Positions 22,901-37,900 of a stretch of 64,000 bases of DNA are shown here, one piece after another. Made by a program: the position numbers and the translations under genes. The notes under the pieces are model-generated. The model made no database searches. It was not told the origin of the DNA and was given only the letters and a program-made list of their open reading frames with translations. Position 1 is the first letter of the stretch, and every line of letters begins with the position of its first letter. The DNA is from Rugalucina vietnamica (lineage: Eukaryota; Mollusca; Bivalvia; Lucinida; Lucinidae), in NCBI GenBank assembly GCA_964017185.1, contig OZ024884.1, positions 16,948,548 to 17,012,547 on the forward strand, given 5' to 3'.

Positions 22901-25900
22901 TCGTACACGATAAACCCTATTGCATTATGAAAAATGCATTATTTCCATGGCAACTGTTGATGTGATTCATGAGCATGAGGGTGTACATACAAAATTGATC
23001 ACAGTTCTGCTGTTACTAGTCCTAGACCTCTGAATCTGGTCTCGGGTCAACACTGAGGCATAGGCCTTTCATCGCGTAAGTACTGCAAATTAACTAACTT
23101 GCATATTCATGAATTTTAATGAAAACATTAAAAGTGATTTGAAATGTTTATATATCCATGAATAAACTAATTTTAATCCTAAACTATCATTATCACACTT
23201 TGTTACTGCACCAGTTATACTGTATAATGACAAATTTATTGATGTCTTGGGCATAGATGATAATAATCTCATTTGCATATTCATGAATATTGATTAAAAT
23301 GTTGAACATCTGGGGAAAGCAAGGGAAAATCTATTGCCATTTAAGAATTTTAGGTAGGTTATATAATATCTTTCTTGCACTTTAGGACAATTCTCATGCT
23401 GTCAGTTTGGCCCGAGGACCACCTAAATGCCATATATTGTTGTCCTCAACAATGAGCACATTTGCATGATATGAAATTACATAGTTTCCACGCCCACTCC
23501 TATAACGTGATTCTAAAGTATGGGATGAACTTACAAACAAAGCCATATCCCACCAAGAATATGCTCTAAGACACTCTGATTGGTCTGATAGTAATGCATT
23601 GACATAGCAATTTGAAATGTAAAAATAATATTCAAATCATTGAACTTACTTATTCATGAATATTAATGAAGAAAATAAGAAAAGATATTGAGTACACATG
23701 CAAAAGCACTTGTTCAAGGGCTCTGAGTAAACTTAGGATACTGAAATAGGTATCAAACGAATGCTATGACAATGTATATATTTAATTTAATGCTTTATTC
23801 ATTTAACGAGGATTCCTAACAGCCCGAAGGCCACTAGTAGGTCTCCTCAGAGATGTATATAATCACCCTGAAGTCTGGTAAAAGAGTAATCTGATATTCA
23901 ATCTCATGAATATTAATGAAAACCTTATGAGAGAAAAAAAAATAAAAAATAAACATGTAAATCTATAAAATGACATGTATCTTGGCAGCCAAAAGCGCTA
24001 AGGCCCTAAAAGTGGTATTAAATGGTTGCTTAGGTAATATTAAAGCATTTAATCTCAAATATGTAAGTCATTAGATTTTTTTTTCATGACCATTAATAAA
24101 ATCGTTAGATATCGGAGTATAGATGCGGAAGAGTTAAGAAGGAAACCATGTAAAACACATGTATCTTGATTACTGATAGACCTACAGGGTTGTTTTTGGA
24201 ATCAAATTATTACTAAGACTGTAAGTGGAATCAAATGATTGCAAGGACAATGTTCTCTAATCATGTAATCAGATATATAAATCATAAGATATTTTTTGTA
24301 TGGATATGAATGAGGACTTTATGAATTAGAAAACAATCACCACAAATGAAGTGGGAATACCAACAAAATTACTTATATCTCGGCTACAAATGCCATGAGA
24401 GCCCTGAAAATGGTATCAATATAATGCTTTAACTATGTAGCATTGTCATATAGTCTTATAGATAAACCATATTATATTGAATGTTGTAAATACTATGTAA
24501 ATATGAACAAAATAATGAAAATTACAGAAAATAGAAGATTGTGCTCCAAGAAAATTACTTCTATCATCTTGGTTGCCAACAAGTATGCTTGACATATCTG
24601 AACCTATATCGATAAAGTATTGTCCTATCAATTATATGATGCCACATTAAGCTTTCTAGGGCTATTGGTAGTCGAGACCCGAGATATGTACGGTCTTAAT
24701 GGTATAGCCCTTCATTATTCGTTTGTTTTTTTTTTCTCTAATTTAAGCATATTTTTTAATATCAATACCACAAAAATATCAAAATATTTATATATCTGAT
24801 TACAAAATTATAGAACATTGTCCTAGCAATCAGCTGATACCAATTTCAGCTCTCTATGTCTATCAGTAGCCAAGCTACATTTGCTTTTTGCAAGTATACC
24901 ATATTAATTCGTCTTGATTTTACCCCAATTTCAGAAGATATTATTAATGTTCATGAAAATAAAAATCCAATGGCTTATATATTGAATATATTTTAGTATA
25001 GTCAAGATGGTATAATATAACCCTAGAAATCATTTGATGCCATTTTCAGCACTTTAGTGCTTTTGGTTGCCGAGATACACGGCAATTTGTAGGTTAACCC
25101 GTTTAATGTTTTCTTTTTATCTCTCCTATTCCTAAAGTTTTCATTAATGTTCATGAGATTGAAGATCAGATTGTTCTTATACCAGACGCATGGGTGATAT
25201 TTCTTTTCCATAGCATTCATTCTATATCACTTTCAACATTCTAGGTTTATATACAGCCTTGTGGTAAGTGATTTTTGTACGTATATCCCCTTTTTATGAT
25301 TTTCTCAAATTTCTTTTGTTTTGTATCATTAATATTCATGAATTAGCAAGCTCAATGATTTGAATATTAGGTATGCATGTTTAAAAGTATTACTGTCAGT
25401 CCAATCATAGTAGTTTAGAGCATACTGTTGGTTTGATATGAGTATTTTTGTAAGTACAGCCTATTCGTTTGAATCATAGGTGGGCGTGGACACTATGTTA
25501 TTTTACACCATGCAAATGTGTTCATTGTTAAGGACAATATGGACAGTTATAAGAATGTTCATGACACAAGCAGGAATTTTAAAATAATACCAGAAGTGCA
25601 TTGAAAAAGTCATAGCAACTTTACAGGATCAGGTTTATAATCAAGTTTCATTGTAACATTTTATTTTGTATTGTCACAATGCGATTTAACCTGGAGTGCT
25701 TTATTAGCACAAATACGGCATGTTAAATTCTTTAAACAAAGGTAAATTACATCTTTGGCCCTCTGCATAACACTATGTCTATTTACAACTGTTTCACTCA
25801 TAATTAAATTAGCAAATTAAGATAAAGAAAAGAAGCGGTTGTATTTGTAAGCATTTTCAGCATATTTGCACCATTTTGACCTCTGACCTTCCTGTGTATC

Positions 25901-28900
25901 GAACCCATGTGTCATATTAATTCTTGTGGCAAGCCTCTGGGTCATTCCATATAAATTGGCAGCTGTTGTTTTATTTATTTTGAACATTTTCGTGACAAAA
26001 AAGTACATATTATGAAATAAATTATTATTTTTCTTACAAAATGCACTTAGTTGACCTTTGACCTTACTGTGACCTTAAAACGCAAATTCACGCTTGGCAT
26101 CCGGCCCTATGTTGTTTGTAGTATCCCAAGGAATAATTCTAGCCTGGATGCCGAGCATTAACAAAAAATGCCATCATGAGTTATCGTAGAAATTAAGCAT
26201 GGCCGACTATGACAGCAATAAACTTCGAGTAACGTCACTGAGACGTTGACCCTTGCCCCGCTCCCGGTTAGGGAGGTGCACATAAAAGGCTGTAGAAGAT
26301 GTCGTGTTGGCCAGATTTTCATAAAATTTCGTCTACTTGCACATGAAATATTTTGGCAAACCCGGATATATTCATTTAGACTGAATTTCTTTTCCTGTTG
26401 AAAATATTAATGGTGTCTACGAACTTTTCTGCCATACCTCGTATACTCAACAAAAAAGGTTAAGGAAAATGTGTTCAAGTGATGATTGTGATAAATATAC
26501 AGAAAAGCGTTAGAAATCCAATCTTTAGTATGTTTTTAAATGTCTATTTATCTGCACAATGCGGCCAGCATCAGCACTGGCTGGGAAAAACAATGTCAAG
26601 TGGACTAGTCATCAATCCAGTTTTCAGAAAATTGCAATATTGTTTGGTTTGAGTAAAACGTGTCAATGTAGACCCTTGCTATAAACATGATAAAAGCAGA
26701 GACTTTGAAGTCAAGTTTTTTTCATGACAACATATCAGCGCACAAAACAAGATGTTGAGGCATGTCATTCTGCATTTCCTGCATCAGCATCATTTCCTAG
26801 ATGACAATATCAGGCTGCAAAGCACCACAGCCAAAAAAACAATTCTTTAATCTGATCAACAATATGCCGAATTTAGTGCCGAGAAATCAGCCTCCTTTCC
26901 TCCTGAAGCACCACAGCAAGAACCTGGAGACTTTTTGGTGTCAGTTTATCATACCAGACCATATCATGTTGTCCCAGAATGTGTAACACTTGTTCAGCGT
27001 GAGGCATGTCTGGTGGGTGGGTTTCTTAATCCTTGACCTCAACGTTGTTCCAACGTAAGTAATCTTGGGTTCCATCTGACATGGTCCTCCTGGGACCAAA
27101 AATGGTACTGTTGCTGAAAATGCTTTACAACAGGTATGCTCACCTCAGTGTGTTTACTGTACAGCTGTTCGTGAACAAATGTGTGTATCGAGACATGGTT
27201 ATTGTCTAGAAAAGCTCCATTGACAATTGATACACAAATCGAACATGGCAATTTTGTGAAACATGGAGGGGAACTTTGACGTTGATTTTTATAACTTCTG
27301 TAATTGGTTTTTAAAGCTTCTGTAAGTGCCATCGTCTCAAATAAGCCCTCATTTGAAAAAAATAAAGCAAACACTACATAATAATATGAAGTTCACATTT
27401 TATTAAATATAACAGTTCTTGTGTTACAGGCCCACAAACACATTTTCCTGTACTTTTTTTTGAGTACATACCTACTTCTTGTAGTATCTATGTCGTCAAA
27501 AATACACTGAAAAAAAGCATGCCCTAAATACGATACAGAGAGAAAAAGCAATGCTAGAAAAACCAGTTTCAAAATTTTGTACTAAAATATTTGACTACTG
27601 AACTTGATTATATTTCACCCTTCACTTTATTGCAGCTGGTACGAGAGAGCATCTGGATCGAGTTTTCAAAGAGATCAGGAAGCAAAAGAAAATATTCAAC
27701 AGTTTTATACTTATGTATTATATGGGGTAAGCGTATTCCTGAAAGAAAAACATAAAATAATAACACATTAAAACAACATTACTTTTTCATTATCTATTTT
27801 ACATTACTTTTTGTGCATTTTGTGGTTTAACCTTTCAGTCAACAAATTTTGGGTCATCTCAGGACAGACCAACCCTGCCTGGGGATTTGAGCCTGTGCAT
27901 GACAAAACCAACAATTTGGGTTTCCGACCAGGTCTGACATAAACCAGGCTGCACAGTCACAGAAGCAGGCTAGAAGCTTGAAATTTTGGATTTAAGAAGA
28001 AGAGGAAGTGTACTATCCGTGTAGCGAAAACAAAGGCGCTGATCAGCTTCGCGGTCACCGCGAAGCTGATCTGAGTCTTTGTTTTCGCCTATGCAAATTG
28101 TTGGTTTTCTCATGCTCAGGCTCAAGTATTGGGGAGTTAATACAACACTGTGTCATTGGGAAACGAACCAAGGACTCTTCATTTGGGAGTCCGACGCCGC
28201 TACGCTAGCGTTTTGTGTAATATAGTTGAAGAGAATAATGTTTCATTTTATATAGAGAAAAGCAATTTAGAAATTATTCAAAGTTTTTATGTCATCTTTA
28301 TCACTGTAAATTTGCTTCATGCAGTCACATCTTAGATGTAAAGCTTTTCTATCTTATTTTCTGGCTACATCATAAAATATTTATACAAACTTAAACTTAA
28401 CAATCATTTTACGAAAATGACTGCAAGATGAATACCATTTCCTTCTAACTTGTGTAGATAGACCAGCGTTTCAGAGGGATAACAAATCAAGTATATGCTA
28501 TTCGTGTGGCGTCGCCTGGGCTCCTGATTTTAGATGTAAGTTTTTAATTTCAAATCGGATGCTTAATACTGCACATACTGCTAGTCGACATAATTTTCTA
28601 ATGAAAGTCAGGATGAAAAACATGAATGGACACAATTCAGTAAACATTCAACTGAGGTACAAACAAACCATGTGATCCGTATTTGATATTTCGTATTTAG
28701 GAACAAAAACATTTAAAAAATGCAACCCGTTAGAGCCATGGTAAGATATACAAATCAGAAATTTCTATCATTACGAAAACTTGCTCATGCAATATACAGA
28801 GATTTTTTAGGTTGTAAAAAAGGAAAATTTTCAGTTGAATTTTTTTTATATTTTTCTTATTTTTGCTCAAAAACATAGATTGTGGGTACTCGTTAGAACC

Positions 28901-31900
28901 GCCTCGCCGAGGCGGTTCTAACGTGTGCCCACAATCAATGTTTTGAGCAAAAATAAGAAAAATGTCAATTTTTTTCCTGTGAAAATTTTCATTTTTAAAA
29001 CAAAAAAAATTCTGTATATTACATGGACGTGTTTTCGTAATGCTTGGAGAACGAGCAGATTATTATTATTTTTTGTTTTGTTTTTATTCTTGCTGTTGCT
29101 ATTCGTCTAACATTGTACTTTTACACCAAGCAGGAACGAATTTGAAAGTGAGCAGCGGCACGAAAACGTGATAGAATATTCTGCCTTTTGAATATTTAGA
29201 ATCTAAGAAATTCTAGTTACTGTTAATTTCCAATGAGCGTGGACAAACGAATTTACCATTTTTTCTAGGCGGAATAATTCATAAAATATTAATTAATTGA
29301 AAAGAAACTGTCCTATCAATTAATTGATAAGGAGTTTCCATTATCAGTATAAGAAGGTCTACTTGGTTTCAGGAAAAAAGGCTCAGTACGGGGTGCTTGA
29401 AATTACCTAAAGCTAGTTCTTCTTGGGTTTGTTTGAAATTGTTTAATTATAGCATGTTGATATACCTGCTGTTTGCATGTAAACATATTTGAATGATTTC
29501 TCTTTGTTGGTAGCAGTTTTCTTATCTATTTACTTGTTACTTTTACTTATTTTCTTGTTCTGTCTGTTTTCATAGTCAATCTGTTTTCCCTATATGGGGC
29601 CTCTATTTGCCTTTTCACAGCCTCTGTGCACAGACCAAAATGTCGGCCATTAATTTTTGACATCTGAATCAATTAGAAATATTTTTTTTTGTTTTATTAG
29701 TTACTGGATATCAGTTTTATCATATCAGAGGGTACAGGGAAGGATTAATGTGGTAAGTTTTTCTAAATGAGATTTGTTTTGCTACATGTAAATTACTGAC
29801 TGTGACTGTATAAGCTGACCTACTTTTCAGCTGAATAACTTGACCAAGGAATTTCCACTAGGTAGGTAAAATCATAAGACTTGCATGGTTTGTCAGCTGT
29901 ATAATATCTTGCAATACTAATTATTATTTTTTTTGTTTACCATTGCTGCTTAAACTGAATCTGAATAGTTTACTGGTGACACGCCAAAATGACATTTCTT
30001 CACCAGGGTTTAAGTTTTAATACTTTCTTCTACCGGTATAGGGTTGGTACCGTAGATTATCAAAAGGAAATCCACCATTTCTTTTTAGATGTTAAACCTG
30101 AGATAAAGATCTTTATCTCAGGTTAAACCGTTGCTAAAAAAATGAAAAAGAAAAACATGTGAGTTTAATACTGTATCCCTCTTTCTTTTCATAAATGATT
30201 GTCAGTGCAGAGAACTGTCGAATATTTTGAAATAAAATTGTGGGGTATTACATATTTTTGTTTTCTTGCAAAGTATGTTGTCTGTGTGTATATACAAGTA
30301 TAAGCTTTTCAGAAAAGCTTGTGGTCATCAGAATCAAAACGTTAAATTGACAATACCACACCAGGGGAGGGGCTTGACCGGTGGTGATTAGTCCCGAGCT
30401 CTCACCCTGCTCACAAGAAAAGCAAATTTAGGCACTGACACAATCGTCATCTGCAGGGATTTTTCTGGCATTCAGTTGAGTCTCCTGGAGTTGCATGGCA
30501 CATGGACATGCGCATGTCTAAATAGTTTCATGTCTGAGAAATAATGTGTGAAAGTTTACGCATTGTTTGTTACATGTATTAACATTTTGTCAATGAACTT
30601 CATTATATAAATCTAAAATGAAAAATACAATAGATTGACCCGGTCGGCAAGCTACTCTTTGTAAAAAATCAATATTGGTTATCGGAACTGCACCTTTCCC
30701 GCCTCTTCGCTCATTCGGTCAAGGGTATAACTCGTTCAATATCGCTGTGATTTAATCATTTTAAGATGCTTATAAAATCATAATTTGTCCGAGAGTTTAA
30801 TTAAGAAATGAATTTTATTTTTCTGGTGTTCATGGAGCTATGAACCGCAGTGGGTCGCGTGCAAAGTGTAAACTTTGCTAGCGACCCAGTGCGGTTCTTA
30901 GCTCCATGAACATCAGAAAAATTAAACTCATTGCTTATATTTATATTCCTTTCACTCTATCGCTGTTGAAAAATCATCAAGGCGATCAAATTTACAAGCA
31001 AATAGATAATTTACACACAGTGTGTATTCAAACAGCGGAACGGCGTCGATGTTTACAACGTCCAATCAGATTGGCAAAAGCACTGTATTTTGACGTCAAG
31101 TTTGACGTCATGTGACGTCGCGTGACACGATGTTGTTCATGGAAGTATGAACACAGATGAACATCTATTAAATGGTTCATCTAAGGAGGTTTTAGAAAAA
31201 TGTAAATATTAAATAATGAAGATCTCAAAAAACATGCAAAACTTTTATTAATATTTTTATTTTGTTTTCACAATTTCTGACTTTAATTCAGTAAGGTAAC
31301 AGGGATAAATACCGAGGAATTCACCTCGTACGAATGAATTATGACGTCACATCGATCATATCAATTGAACAGATCAGACTGAAAAAGTTTTTAAAAAAAG
31401 TAAAACATACACTGTCGGGACATACACTGTCGGGAAACAAACTCTGTGTAAGCTATCATTTGCACACTTAACTGTGACGTCACAGAGAATTTTGGCAGTT
31501 CAAACTAAAGAAACTTCTAAAGAATCTGAAACCATATAAAGCATCAGGACCAGATGGTATTCCAACATACATCCTTAGAGCAGCGGCTGAAGAATTGGCC
31601 CCAATGCTGACCAGATTATTTCAGTCTTCTTTGGATACCGGACTTGTACCTACTGAATGGAGGAGAGCGAATATAGTACCCCTCTTTAAAAAAGGATTGA
31701 AACACCTACCATCAAACTACAGGCCTGTATCACTCACTTCAGTGGCGTGTAAAGTGCTTGAACACATCATTCACAGCAACGTCATGCGGCACTTTGATGA
31801 GAACAACATCCTGACAGTCAAACAGCATGGTTTTCGGAAAAATCGGTCCTGCGTTACTCAACTAGTGACAACCATCCAGGGCATAGCAAGCCAACTACGT

Positions 31901-34900
31901 ACAGGAAGAGACCAGGTTGATGTCATTTTGCTGGACTTTGCCAAAGCTTTTGACAAAGTCCCGCATCAACGACTTCTCTACAAACTCAATTATTATGGAG
32001 TTCGAGGAGATACACTGCAATGGATTGAATCATTCCTCGGCCATAGAACACAGCAGGTACTCTTGGATGGAAGTTGTTCTTCACAAGCAGACGTTATTTC
32101 CGGTGTGCCACATGGTACAGTCTTGGGACCCCTGCTATTTTTGGCATTCATAAATGACCTGCCCCAAGCTGTCAAACACTCAGACCCCCGCCTCTTCGCA
32201 GATGACTGCCTCTTATACCGGCTCGTCCGAACAGATGATGATGCCCGAAAACTGCAAGAGGATCTAGATGCTCTAGAAGAATGGGAGGCGACGTGGCTGA
32301 TGAAGTTTCATCCAGAGAAGTGTCAGGTCATCAGAATCAACCTCAATAAACGCTTTGAGAGACAGTCCATCTACAGACTCCACAGACATATACTGGAAGT
32401 AGTGAACAGTGGAAAATACCTCGGCGTACACCTGACGAATGACCTAACCTGGCATAAACATATAGACTCCACAGTGGCAAAGGCATCCAAGACCCTCGGC
32501 TTCTTGAGACGTAACCTGGGCGATTGCACTATGCAAGTGAAGAGTACAGCCTACACATCTCTAGTGAGACCCACCCTGGAATATTCCTCTTCAGTGTGGG
32601 ATCCGTCATCTATTGAGGACATAAAAAAACTGGAGAAGGTTCAGATTTGTGCACAGCAACTACCACGACAAGACTCCAGGATGCGTCTCAAAAATGGTCT
32701 CTGATCTTGGTTGGGAACCACTACAGAAGAGGAGGCAGATTGAGCGACTGACGACGCTCTACAAGATACAGCGGGGATTGGTTGAAACAGACACTGGTGA
32801 CATTGTACGTACAAATGACAGGCGCACCAGAGGTCAGCAAAGACTACCAACCAGCTGCCACAGTGACAGTCTACAAAACCTCCTTCTTCCCAAAGACCAT
32901 CAGAGAATGGAACTTATTGCCAACCTCTATCACTGATGCTGCCACTCTAGAGGAATTCCGTGCCGGTTTGGGTACTACCCTGCCGGTCTTGCAGCCATAA
33001 CCTCCTACTGCACAGATGTTTTTAACCAGTTTTTAATTGTACAAAGATGTTTTAACCTTGGAAAGAGTAGGCTGTCTCTTTCCCTCTTTGCTGGTCAAAA
33101 GTACATTCTTAGAGAAGAATCCTGACCATGTTGTGGAAGAAGAAGAAGAAGAAGAAGAAGAAGAAACCTAAGAAACCTAAGTTCAATAAATTTGTGGTAC
33201 CATTAGCGTAAGTAATTTGTGAACTATTTTATATATATCCTATCATATGACGCACACATTTTTGGTTGAATCACCGTTCATCATCTGGTCACTGAGAACA
33301 CCTCGGAAACTTTAAAGTTCGGAAGTGTTCTAAATGTTGACAATTGTTTCAAAGAAAGAAACTATTGCTAATTAGTGTTTATAAAAGGCCGCATATGAAA
33401 AGATATGTGTAAAACATTTTTCTGTAATATGAAAATAGCAACACGCGATTTCCAAAATTAAGTACAGTGCGAACACGCTGTGTCGTATGACTTATACTCA
33501 AACAATAGCCTGAACATACATGTTGCCATTCATTTTGTTTGCCTACTGTATTGCATTTTCCTATTTATTTATCCATGGGGCTGCTCTATTTATATTTTCT
33601 GGTCAGTCAACTAGAAACTTGACAAATGTCCCCAATTATCTGTTCAAATACAATATTTCTTGAGGAAACCCCTCTGCTGATGTCAAACAAATCAAGTGCA
33701 CAACTCCATGTGACCTTTGACGTTGGGATAAACATGGTGGTATCTGCTTTACTTATGTTGAAATTCCAAGAAATCTTTCTATAATTTCATGATTACTTTT
33801 GGTAATTGTATGTTCAAAAAGAGGATTACATGTATTTATTCAGACTTGGCCTCTCTTCTAATCCATACTGTCAGGTAGCAACTGAGGTGCGCAACTCCAG
33901 GGGACAGCATCGTTTTGAAAACAGGTGCAGGGTCCCACTTAATTGGGAATTTTTGATCGGTCAATGTCTGAAATGGGAATTTTTTAATTGGTTGGGTTAA
34001 CGAATTGAAAGATTTGACAACCTGTTGAATTCTATTTTATTACTGGTGTCGTAAGATAAACAGACTTTCTTTTAATTTTCTAAGGCTGCGTGAAATCATC
34101 TATACAAAGTCAGTGTGAAACACTTAAACATGAAAAAAAAAATATATATATATATTTTGTTTTTCATGTTTTGGTGTTTCACATATTGGCCATTAATCAA
34201 CAACATATGAACCATCAGTATTATATTTCACAACACTTGTTATAATTAAATGCTTTGACATGATGTAGAAATACTAATTCTGACAGATGGTTTCAGGGAA
34301 CCTGGTGACTTGGTGGTAGAGCATCACACCCTAAATCGAAGGGTCCTGTGTTCAATACCCACTTGGATCTGGGTTCAATACCCCCACTTGGATCGCTTTG
34401 CTGTGTCCTTGAGCAAGACACAGTAACTCCCCAGAGTACTGGTTAATATCCAGGAAGTAGTAGCTCTATCCCAACATAACTGAAAATTACCCCCCCCCCA
34501 CCTACTTATGAGCGGCTAAGCCACGTCACGAGAAAACCGGGGTTTTGTCTATGTGAAAACATTTAAAACGCAGATCAGCTCTGCAGTAACTGCACAGCTG
34601 ATAGCATTTTTTGGTTTCGCTACTGGAATAGTACAATTCCTTTTCTACTTGTAGCAAAACTTTCAAGCCTCTAGCCTGCTTCTGTGATTGTACAGGCTGA
34701 TTAGTGTCAGACCTCTTTCGGAAACCCCAAAGACCGGTTTTCTCGTGATGCGGCTTATATGTATTTTGTTTGCTGTGTCATGTTGTTGGTATTTTCTGGT
34801 GTGTAGGTTGTGCTAGAACAGAGGGGTATTATAAACAGAGTGTGGGGGAAAAGGTGCAATATCTTCAGGGTGCTTATTACCAACAGCTAGCCGCAGAGAA

Positions 34901-37900
34901 AGCCAAACAATTGGTAGGTTTAGAAGTTACTGTATATTATGCTTTCAAATTGAATGTTTTAAATTTTCTGTTTCTCGGGGAGTGTGGTTGCATAGTGATA
35001 GAATGTTGTGTTGGACTCAGGGATTTAAGCTCAAACTTAATACATAGATGTATCATAGCTTTTGATTTTGACTCCCAACTTACTGTAAAGCCCCATAGAA
35101 AGTACAGGTCAGCCACATTATATTACTGTCTATGGGGTCTATAGTCACAGACAATGTTATAAGTGAAAGCATGTTCGAATGTTACAATAGACATTGTTAT
35201 ATTGACATCTTATATTGAAAACCACTATAGGATTATTTGATCATATGAACTGAAATGACTCGAAATAGTGTTATGCAGTTGTTGCTATAACCAAAGTGCA
35301 GTTGTGGTTAAACGTTCATAATTTTTTTTTTTTTTTAATTCAGTTTTACTTCCCTTTCCCTTTCTTTTATTTAAGCTCATATGTGACGGGCCAATCAGTA
35401 GGTAGGGCGAAAACAAGAGAACCCCGAGACAACCACCTGACTTCCCCGCAAGCAGAATGTGACTTGTCTCACATGTGGCTAGAGCGGGGCTTGATGAGAT
35501 GATCGAGTGATTAAGAAACAGCGCTCTTATCCGCTCGGCGCTTTATAATGAGGTTTACCTGTGGAGCAAAAAAAAAAACAACATTTAATAACAGGCCTTA
35601 GTTTTAGTCAAAGGCCTTATGTGAAATCCTAGTGAGAAGCCACTGAGTTATGTCGTGTGGCACATTGATTTCAAGTAATTCCATAGAGAACTGGTTACAT
35701 GTAAGTACCCAAGAAACCATGGCTCTGGGCTCTGTCGCAGCAGTTATGAGTTAAGCATGCTTGGATGTTTAACAGTAGGCCTAACACAAACAAACTTTGA
35801 AGACTTCGGTCAACCAGGGCATCTACCCAATCTGGTCGAAACTATGCTGTTTGAGTATGGGCATTACTTTCATCATGTTGGCATTAAAAAGTTACAGATT
35901 GTCAGAATTTCTTTAAATTGTTTCCAGCTTAATCCATCACGACAATGCAATAACAATGATTGATTTAATTAAAGCATGATCTCTATTTTAGGAGGGTGGT
36001 GCCTCCAAAACAGCGCAGCAACAGTCCAAACAGGCATCTTGTGACGTGGCTCGGCACGACAACCCTCGTTTACAGACTACATAGTTATTATGCAGATCTC
36101 CATCTCGGAGAATTATTCAGGTTTAACCAGCTCAAGGTAAGAAATGAGCCATCATGGAGAAAACTGGCCCTGAGGTTAAAAAACTTTTTTCATGCTCAGC
36201 TCAGCTGAGAATAAAATTTATCATGCTCATAAATATAAAAATACTATTAAGGAAATGTTTATGGGCAGGATAAATAACTAATTGCTGAGTACTGATCCTG
36301 AATTTTCCACTAATTTCGACTATTTCAACATTTATGAGTAGTTGAAATTTCATGCTCAGCTGATCTCGAAAAAGTTTTATAACCTTAGGGCCTGGTCTTC
36401 AGTGTTCTTGACAAGGCCCTGAGGTTATAAAACTTTTAATTATGCTCAACTCAGCTGAGACTAAAATTTATACAGTTCTTAGATATTACTGTTAGCAGTT
36501 TAGCATTTTTGACATTTATTGGCAAGATAAATTCTAGTTTTTTGTTTTTGTTTTTTTTTTTTTGTTTTCACCATAAAGCAGAAGATACTAACTGCTTTGG
36601 CTACTCTTTTAATTAAGGAGCTGCTCAAAATTCAGGATCAGCTGTATTGAGCATGAAAAAGTTTTTTTAACCCTGTGGCCTGGTCCTACACAAATCTGTC
36701 TATACAGTCAAAGAGAAAGCCAACAGCTTGAAATTTCAGATATAACTAAATAAAAATAGGGATTATAATATCATTCCTTGAAGCTAAAACAAAGGTGGCG
36801 ATCAGCTGTGCAGTTACTGTACAGCTGATCCGCTTCTTTGTTTTAGCATATTATGCAAAATTCTGGGTTTCTCTTGACACAGCTGAAATAGATGTAAATG
36901 AAAATAATGTAAAAATGTCTTTTTCGATGGTTTTGGTTTTGCTTTGGAAATATTTTTTTTTTCATTTTTGTGAAAAACAACAACAACCAAAAATGACTAA
37001 TTTATCAATACCAGCAAGGGCTGTAAATGCAATTCATTGTCAATTTCATCATAGCAGAAAACAAATATCAAGGTCAACTTCCCACATAAGGACAGTCTAT
37101 ACTGAATCTGCACTGCTTTTGAAAAATTTTAAAATCTAGTTGTAGCTATTGTTGCATGTAATCATTATCTGACATTAAATAAATTTGGACTTTGACTAGG
37201 CTTATTTTAAATTCAATTTTTCAGTTCCCTACAGAAGCTCTGGAGTTTGCTAAGAGTGGTACTTTTTGCCCTGGAGCCGATAGAACGGGACGAAAATAAT
37301 GTGACATGAAGCCAGAATATATTCTGACACTGGAGGAAAAAAGACATTTTTCTTGCTTTTTCACATTAAAATAATTCTGGTTTCAAAGCCTAGCTGTATA
37401 CATGTATTTCAGAGCTGAACTGTATGTGTCGTGAATTATCTTTGAATACACATTAGAAGCATTAAGCTCAACATCCCAAAAACACGGGAGACTCATTTTA
37501 CAGCCCCTTTCACTCGAGTTTGCCATTAGAGCATTTAGGTCAGTTAAGTTTGTGTGTAAATGAGGTAACTTTTTTTTATTCTTATTTTGTCTATTTAGAA
37601 CTGAAATAGTGTCCCATGTGCCAGGTGTTCTTAAAATCTATTCAGCATTTTATCTTTATACCCCCAGCATACAAAGTATTAGGTATATAGTATATAGTTT
37701 TTGCTTTTTCCATCTGTCTGTCTGTCTGCCTGTCTGTCTGTAAACTTGCTTTGTGTCAAAGATTTCTAAGGAAATACTTAACCTTGAATTTTAAAATTTG
37801 ATACAAAGCTGGGATATGTCAAAATGTATTGTGTATTTGAGAATCAACAATCTCCTGCTTATCATTGCCTATACTTATACATAATTTTTTCTTTCTATCC

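Noticed and set aside
27039..27374. 111-codon open frame on the minus strand
   Set aside because: No domain, element boundary or splice context was recognised. Kept only as a remark under the intron segment.
29700..29860. Two further exons of the M12B gene (YWISVLSYQRVQGRINV and LNNLTKEFPL)
   Set aside because: They would need a phase that does not match exon 6, and exon 7 at 41994 joins exon 6 perfectly in both phase and content.
34300..34380. A functional tRNA gene
   Set aside because: A and B boxes are visible, but the arms do not pair well and SINE-type sequence follows, so it is a tRNA-derived SINE.
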